Positions 15,195 through 17,932 of a stretch of 17,932 bases of DNA are shown here, piece by piece. Numbering within the stretch: the stretch's first letter is position 1; each line of letters begins with the position of its first letter. The notes under the pieces are model-generated. The model saw only the letters and a program-made list of their open reading frames with translations, did no database searches and was not told where the DNA came from. The stretch comes from Hydrogenothermus sp. (lineage in GTDB: Bacteria; Aquificota; Aquificia; Aquificales; Hydrogenothermaceae). The DNA is taken from NCBI GenBank assembly GCA_003978675.1, contig QNYP01000019.1, forward strand, positions 1-17,932. Reading direction: 5' to 3'. Made by a program: the position numbers and the translations under genes.

Positions 15195-15675
15195 TTACAC
15201 CAAACTCCTTAAAGAACTTTTCTATCTGATCTCTAGAACCTATTAAGACTAAAACATCTCCTTCTTTTATAACTTCCTCAGGTAAAGGATTTGTTATAGT
15301 TTCATCTCCCCTAATTATTGATATTACAGTTGCTCCTGTTTTTTTTCTTATTTCTAGTTGTTTAATGCTTTTACCTGAAATTGGTGAACCTTTTTCAACT
15401 TTGAACCATTCTATTGCTAAGTTTTGGAGGAAGAGCTCTTTATCTTTTTCCATTTCAGGCTTAAAGTAAGCTCCCATTAATACAGAACCAAGCTGGTTTG
15501 CCTCTTCTTCTGTAAGAACAATATCACAAAGGGGGTCGTCAAAGTCTCCTTCTTCAAAAAAGAAAATTTCCCTTTTTCCTGTAATATGTATAACAACCGT
15601 TATTTTGTCTCCGTGAGATGTTATTATTGAAAATTTTTTACCAATCCCCGGTAAATCAGATTCTTTAAACTCCAT
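15187..15675 (-). CDS. khtT: KhtT-like regulatory subunit (RCK_C/TrkA-C domain)
   Basis: The 162-residue soluble protein has an N-terminal domain (about 1-70, opening MEFKESDLPGIGKKF, with GDKITVVIH) and an RCK_C domain (about 90-160: KGSPISGKSIKQLEI, GATVISIIRGD, EGDVLVLIGS). KhtT-type subunits gate a partner CPA2 antiporter, in Bacillus in response to pH and c-di-AMP; whether c-di-AMP applies here is unknown. The start at 15675 is chosen because GGAGGT lies seven bases upstream; the frame is open nine codons further to 15702, but that start would put the Shine-Dalgarno inside the gene. It overlaps khtU by eight bases. Confidence 0.9.
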   Translation of the reverse strand: MEFKESDLPGIGKKFSIITSHGDKITVVIHITGKREIFFFEEGDFDDPLCDIVLTEEEANQLGSVLMGAYFKPEMEKDKELFLQNLAIEWFKVEKGSPISGKSIKQLEIRKKTGATVISIIRGDETITNPLPEEVIKEGDVLVLIGSRDQIEKFFKEFGVNA

Positions 15676-15782
15676 TTTGCACACCTCCATTAAATTTTTC
15701 AAAGTGGGATTTGTTGCTATACTTTCTGCTATTAATGTATTTAAGCTTTATAAAATTTAAGTGCAATATAAATAAGAATACT

Positions 15783-15811
15783 AATTTATTTCTGTTTAAA
15801 GCTGTTTTCAA
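15783..15811 (-). promoter_or_regulatory. candidate sigma-70 promoter for khtTU
   Basis: On the - strand TTGAAA (15806-15811) and TAAATT (15783-15788) are separated by 17 bases, in the 158-base gap between coaBC and khtT. It would leave a leader of roughly 100 bases. Nothing else is recognised in this gap, and it holds no convincing terminator for coaBC, so read-through is possible. Confidence 0.35.
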
Positions 15812-15833
15812 GTTTTTGTAAAAAGTAATAAAA

Positions 15834-17024
15834 TTAGTTATAAACTCTAAGAGCCTTTTCACTAATTGTTTTTAATATAAAGTAAGCTGATTTTTCCTTT
15901 GTTGTTTGTGGAATTTCTATTTTTTCTAAATTTTTGAAAATTATGTATCCTTTATGTGTATCTTTACTAAAAACAGAGAGTTCATTTGCAACAATACAGT
16001 CTAGATTTTTTCTTTTTAATTTACCAATTGCGTTTTCTACTAAATTTTCACTTTCCGCAGCAAAACCGACTAAAAGCTGATTATCCTTTTTATTTTCTCC
16101 TAAAAATTTTAATATATCTGGATTTGGAACAAGCTCTATTGTATTAGTTTCTTTATCCTTTTTTAGTTTTGAAGAACTATAACTTTTAGGTCTAAAATCT
16201 GCTACAGCAGAGTTCATAATAATAATATCTGCTTCTTTGTATAGTAGTTTTACTTTTTCAAACATGTCATTTGCAGAAACTACATTAATCGTTTCTATTT
16301 TGGATATAGGCTTTTCACACACAGGAGCAGAAATAAGATAAACCTTTTTTGCTCCAAGTATATAACTCCATTTAGCTAACGCGTATCCCATTTTTCCAGA
16401 AGAAGCATTTGATATATATCTAATTGGGTCAAAATGTTCCCTTGTTCCACCAGCAGTTATTAAAACTGTTTTACTTTTTAGAGGTTTTTCATAAATTGCA
16501 TAGGCAGTGTCTAATAAAATATCTTCAATATCTGCGAGCTTTCCGTTCCCTTCTTCTCCACAGGCTAATTCTCCGCAATCAGGGTTTGTGATAATAAATC
16601 CCCTTTGTTTTAAAACTTCTAGATTTTCTTTCGTTGCAGGATTTTCATACATTTTAGTATTCATAGCAGGTGCAACAACGATTTTTTTATCAAAAGCAAG
16701 AGCAACAGAGGTTAAAAAGTTATCAGTAATACCAAATCTAAGTTTAGCAATTGTATTTGCAGAAGCAGGGGCTATTACAAAAATATCAGCCCATCTAGCC
16801 CAGTAAATATGCTCTAATCCTGTTTCTCCATCTTTCCAGTCTGATAAAACTTCATAATTAGTTAGAGCTCTAAAAGTTAACTCTCCAACAAATTCCTTTG
16901 CAGAGGGAGTCATACAAACCCTAACATTTGCCCCAAGTTTTTGAAAAGCTCTAACAAGTTCACAAGCTTTATAACTTGCTATAGAACCACTTACTCCAAC
17001 TAAAATATTTTTATTTTCAAAAAT
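15834..17024 (-). CDS. coaBC: CoaBC (Dfp), bifunctional CoA biosynthesis enzyme, with an apparent ATT start
   Basis: Starting at 17024 this is 396 residues, the usual CoaBC length. CoaC (4'-phosphopantothenoylcysteine decarboxylase) is N-terminal: ILVGVSGSIASYKACELV flavin-binding strand, the active-site His in LEHIYWARWAD, PAMN, and ELACGEEGNGKLAD with the conserved Cys. CoaB (phosphopantothenoylcysteine synthetase) follows: VLITAGGTREHFDPIRYISN, SSGKMGYALA, and SAVADFRPKSYSSSKLKK. The only ATG in the region (16913) would delete 37 residues including the flavin motif. Upstream in frame there is no NTG codon before the TAA at 17031-17033. ATT at 17022-17024 sits eight bases after AGAGGT. A lost A in a homopolymer is the alternative: it would restore a TTG start reading MKIKNILVGVSG. 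Confidence 0.9.
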   Translation of the reverse strand: MFENKNILVGVSGSIASYKACELVRAFQKLGANVRVCMTPSAKEFVGELTFRALTNYEVLSDWKDGETGLEHIYWARWADIFVIAPASANTIAKLRFGITDNFLTSVALAFDKKIVVAPAMNTKMYENPATKENLEVLKQRGFIITNPDCGELACGEEGNGKLADIEDILLDTAYAIYEKPLKSKTVLITAGGTREHFDPIRYISNASSGKMGYALAKWSYILGAKKVYLISAPVCEKPISKIETINVVSANDMFEKVKLLYKEADIIIMNSAVADFRPKSYSSSKLKKDKETNTIELVPNPDILKFLGENKKDNQLLVGFAAESENLVENAIGKLKRKNLDCIVANELSVFSKDTHKGYIIFKNLEKIEIPQTTKEKSAYFILKTISEKALRVYN

Positions 17025-17032
17025 GACTAATT

Positions 17033-17038
17033 ACCTCT
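17033..17038 (-). promoter_or_regulatory. Shine-Dalgarno AGAGGT that places the coaBC start
   Basis: AGAGGT on the - strand is eight bases before the ATT at 17022-17024. The nearest NTG codon in another frame (TTG in the TTTTTG run) would be about 12 bases away, longer than usual, and that frame closes after five further codons. Confidence 0.55.
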
Positions 17039-17050
17039 GGTTATAAATTT

Positions 17051-17078
17051 TTGAAAATTATATCAGGAATGCTATAAA
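17051..17078 (+). promoter_or_regulatory. candidate promoter for the JAMM peptidase gene
   Basis: TTGAAA (17051-17056) and TATAAA (17073-17078) are separated by 16 bases on the + strand. The transcript would start near 17085, with a short leader holding the GAGGTG ribosome-binding site at 17103-17108. Confidence 0.5.
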
Positions 17079-17085
17079 CTTTTAA
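17057..17085 (-). promoter_or_regulatory. candidate promoter for coaBC
   Basis: On the - strand a perfect TATAAT (17057-17062) has TTAAAA (17080-17085) 17 bases upstream. Transcription would begin near 17050, about 26 bases before the proposed ATT start. It overlaps the opposing promoter of the JAMM gene. Confidence 0.5.
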
Positions 17086-17111
17086 TTAAAAAACACTCAA
17101 AAGAGGTGAAA

Positions 17112-17537
17112 ATGTTAAAAATAAAGAAAGAGCATATTGAAGAAATAAAAAAACAAGGTGAAGAAGGATACCCATATGAAATTTGTGGATTTATGCTTGG
17201 AAAAATAGACTATGAAAATAACATAAGGGAAGTAAAAGAGGTTCTTCAAGTAGAGAACCAAAACAAAGAAAGAGCTAATGATAGATTTGAAATATCTCCT
17301 AAAGATTATTTAAAAGTTGAAGACTATGCGGAAAAAAATGGTGTTCAAATAATAGGTATTTACCATACCCATCCAGACCATCCTGATAAACCATCTAAAA
17401 CAGATTTAATGTTTGCTCAACCAGATATGTCTTACATAATTATGTCTGTAAATAATGGAAAGGCTGAAAATTGGAGAAGCTGGGAGTTAGATTTAGAAAA
17501 AAATGAATTTAAAGAAGAAAAAGTAGAAATTATATAA
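17112..17537 (+). CDS. JAMM/MPN-type zinc metallopeptidase
   Basis: The 141-residue protein is a minimal JAB1/MPN+ domain. It has the upstream glutamate in YPYEICGFMLG and the full zinc motif HTHPDHPDKPSKTD (HxH...SxxD), so it should be catalytic. Small bacterial JAMM proteins cleave C-terminal extensions from ubiquitin-like sulfur carriers (ThiS/MoaD-like) or act in cysteine synthesis; no carrier protein gene is visible here, so the substrate is unknown. The ATG at 17112 is preferred over the GTG at 17106 because GAGG lies five bases before it and the GTG is part of that Shine-Dalgarno. It is divergent from coaBC and is followed by a hairpin terminator. Confidence 0.92.
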   Translation: MLKIKKEHIEEIKKQGEEGYPYEICGFMLGKIDYENNIREVKEVLQVENQNKERANDRFEISPKDYLKVEDYAEKNGVQIIGIYHTHPDHPDKPSKTDLMFAQPDMSYIIMSVNNGKAENWRSWELDLEKNEFKEEKVEII

Positions 17538-17540
17538 TCA

Positions 17541-17560
17541 GGAAGCCTACTAAGGCTTCC
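17541..17560. terminator. hairpin terminator shared by two convergent genes
   Basis: A perfect 8-bp stem (GGAAGCCT with AGGCTTCC) closes a 4-base loop (17549-17552). It lies between the JAMM stop (17537) and the cold-shock stop (17573). On the + strand it is followed by a T-rich stretch (ATTATTTT at 17566-17573); on the - strand the tail is AT-rich but not a pure T run. It probably works in both directions, more strongly for the JAMM gene. Confidence 0.75.
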
Positions 17561-17572
17561 ATCAATTATTTT

Positions 17573-17779
17573 CTATAATTTTACTACTGATTGTGCTCTA
17601 GGGCCTTTTTCTTCCTGAACAACTTCAAATTCTACCTTTTGTCCTTCCTCAAGATTTTTGAAGCCCTCACCTTCAATAGCTGAGTAATGAACAAAGATAT
17701 CTCCTTGTCCATCATCTCTTGTGATGAACCCAAATCCTTTCTTTGAGTTGAACCATTTAACCGTTCCTGTGATACGCAC
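17573..17779 (-). CDS. csp: cold-shock domain protein (CspA family), GTG start
   Basis: The 68-residue protein is a complete cold-shock domain: GTVKWFNSKKGFGFI contains RNP1 (KGFGFI), and DIFVHYSAI contains RNP2 (DIFVHY). These proteins bind single-stranded RNA and DNA as chaperones. The start is GTG at 17777-17779, eight bases after a perfect GGAGGT (17788-17793). The frame stays open further upstream to the window edge, but only because it runs through the mirror-image sequence there, so a longer protein is not credible. A hairpin terminator follows its stop. Confidence 0.95.
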   Translation of the reverse strand: MRITGTVKWFNSKKGFGFITRDDGQGDIFVHYSAIEGEGFKNLEEGQKVEFEVVQEEKGPRAQSVVKL

Positions 17780-17932
17780 GACAAAATACCTCCAAAAAAT
17801 TAAAATATTACTTAACTTCTTCGCACGCAGGAAGAAGTTAAGTAATATTTTAATTTTTTGGAGGTATTTTGTCGTGCGTATCACAGGAACGGTTAAATGG
17901 TTCAACTCAAAGAAAGGATTTGGGTTCATCAC
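17721..17932. repeat. perfect 102-bp inverted repeat at the window end
   Basis: Bases 17721-17822 are exactly the reverse complement of 17831-17932, with an 8-base spacer GCACGCAG (17823-17830). The arms contain the first 59 coding bases of the cold-shock gene, its ribosome-binding site and leader. The right arm is cut by the window end, so the true repeat may be longer. No mismatch was found over the arms on reading both strands. An inverted chimera at a contig end is the leading explanation. Confidence 0.95.
17874..17932 (+). CDS. mirror copy of the cold-shock gene start (partial, possibly artefactual)
   Basis: Within the right arm of the inverted repeat a GTG at 17874, with GGAGGT eight bases upstream, begins the same reading frame as the - strand cold-shock gene (VRITGTVKWFNSKKGFGFI). 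It is identical at every base for 59 bases and then runs off the window. If real it is a second, divergently transcribed cold-shock gene; identical synonymous sites make an assembly or amplification artefact more likely. Confidence 0.4.
   Translation, partial: MRITGTVKWFNSKKGFGFI

Noticed and set aside
15665..15862. 65-residue open frame on the - strand between coaBC and khtT
   Set aside because: It overlaps both neighbours, its protein is Asn/Lys/Phe-rich as expected from AT-rich non-coding sequence, and the nearest GGAGGT serves khtT.
16507..16806. Open frame on the + strand inside coaBC
   Set aside because: It is antisense to the conserved CoaC core and reads as a Ser/Phe-rich protein with no motif.
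17573..17932. A 119-residue version of the cold-shock protein extending to the window end
   Set aside because: The extra 51 residues are read through the leader and the antisense strand of the mirrored copy; the GTG at 17779 has a perfect Shine-Dalgarno and gives the normal 68-residue protein.

Overview
This AT-rich window (about 30% GC by eye) is gene-dense and looks chromosomal. It comes from a Gram-negative bacterium: it has an outer-membrane secretin, an LPS heptose gene, a Tat signal and peptidoglycan-trimming enzymes. The gene families and base composition fit a thermophilic Aquificota (Hydrogenothermaceae-like). Some modules, notably the L,D-transpeptidase/M99 carboxypeptidase pair, are best known from Campylobacterota, so the taxon is an inference and not a direct reading.

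Left part (1-8199, + strand): one tightly packed, partly overlapping operon. It starts inside an upstream gene (PilN-like by position) and continues with a PilO/MshJ-like protein, a PilP/MshK-like protein, an MshL/PilQ-type secretin lipoprotein and an MshN/GspB-like TPR protein. Next comes a 750-residue prepilin whose pilin head is joined to a chain of Ig-like repeats. The operon ends with an exported L,D-transpeptidase-family enzyme (YkuD plus NTF2-like domain) and a Tat-exported M99-type carboxypeptidase. The last two resemble the Csd6/Pgp2 and Csd4/Pgp1 cell-shape enzymes.

Middle part (8200-13940, - strand): a second long operon converging on the first with no gap. In transcription order it holds an AtpR-like membrane protein, prepilin peptidase, a ModE-type winged helix protein, a small membrane protein, RfaE domain II, PgsA, a hotdog thioesterase, and two ExeA/MshM-type AAA+ ATPases carrying periplasmic SPOR-type domains. 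Prepilin peptidase and the ATPases supply parts missing from the left operon, so the two strands together encode most of one MSHA-like/type IV pilus-like machine. Motor ATPases and the platform protein are not in view.

Right part (13989-17932): a KhtT/KhtU-type cation/proton antiporter pair and CoaBC on the - strand; a small JAMM metallopeptidase on the + strand, divergent from coaBC across overlapping promoters; and a cold-shock protein gene on the - strand behind a shared hairpin terminator. The window ends in a perfect 102-bp inverted repeat that mirrors the start of the cold-shock gene, probably an assembly or amplification artefact at a contig end.

Two essential genes, pgsA and coaBC, have no ATG, GTG, TTG or CTG codon between the upstream in-frame stop and their conserved N-terminal motifs. 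Each has a good Shine-Dalgarno sequence placed for an ATA (pgsA) or ATT (coaBC) start. No tRNA, rRNA, CRISPR array or insertion sequence was seen, and no stretch over 300 bases lacks a gene.
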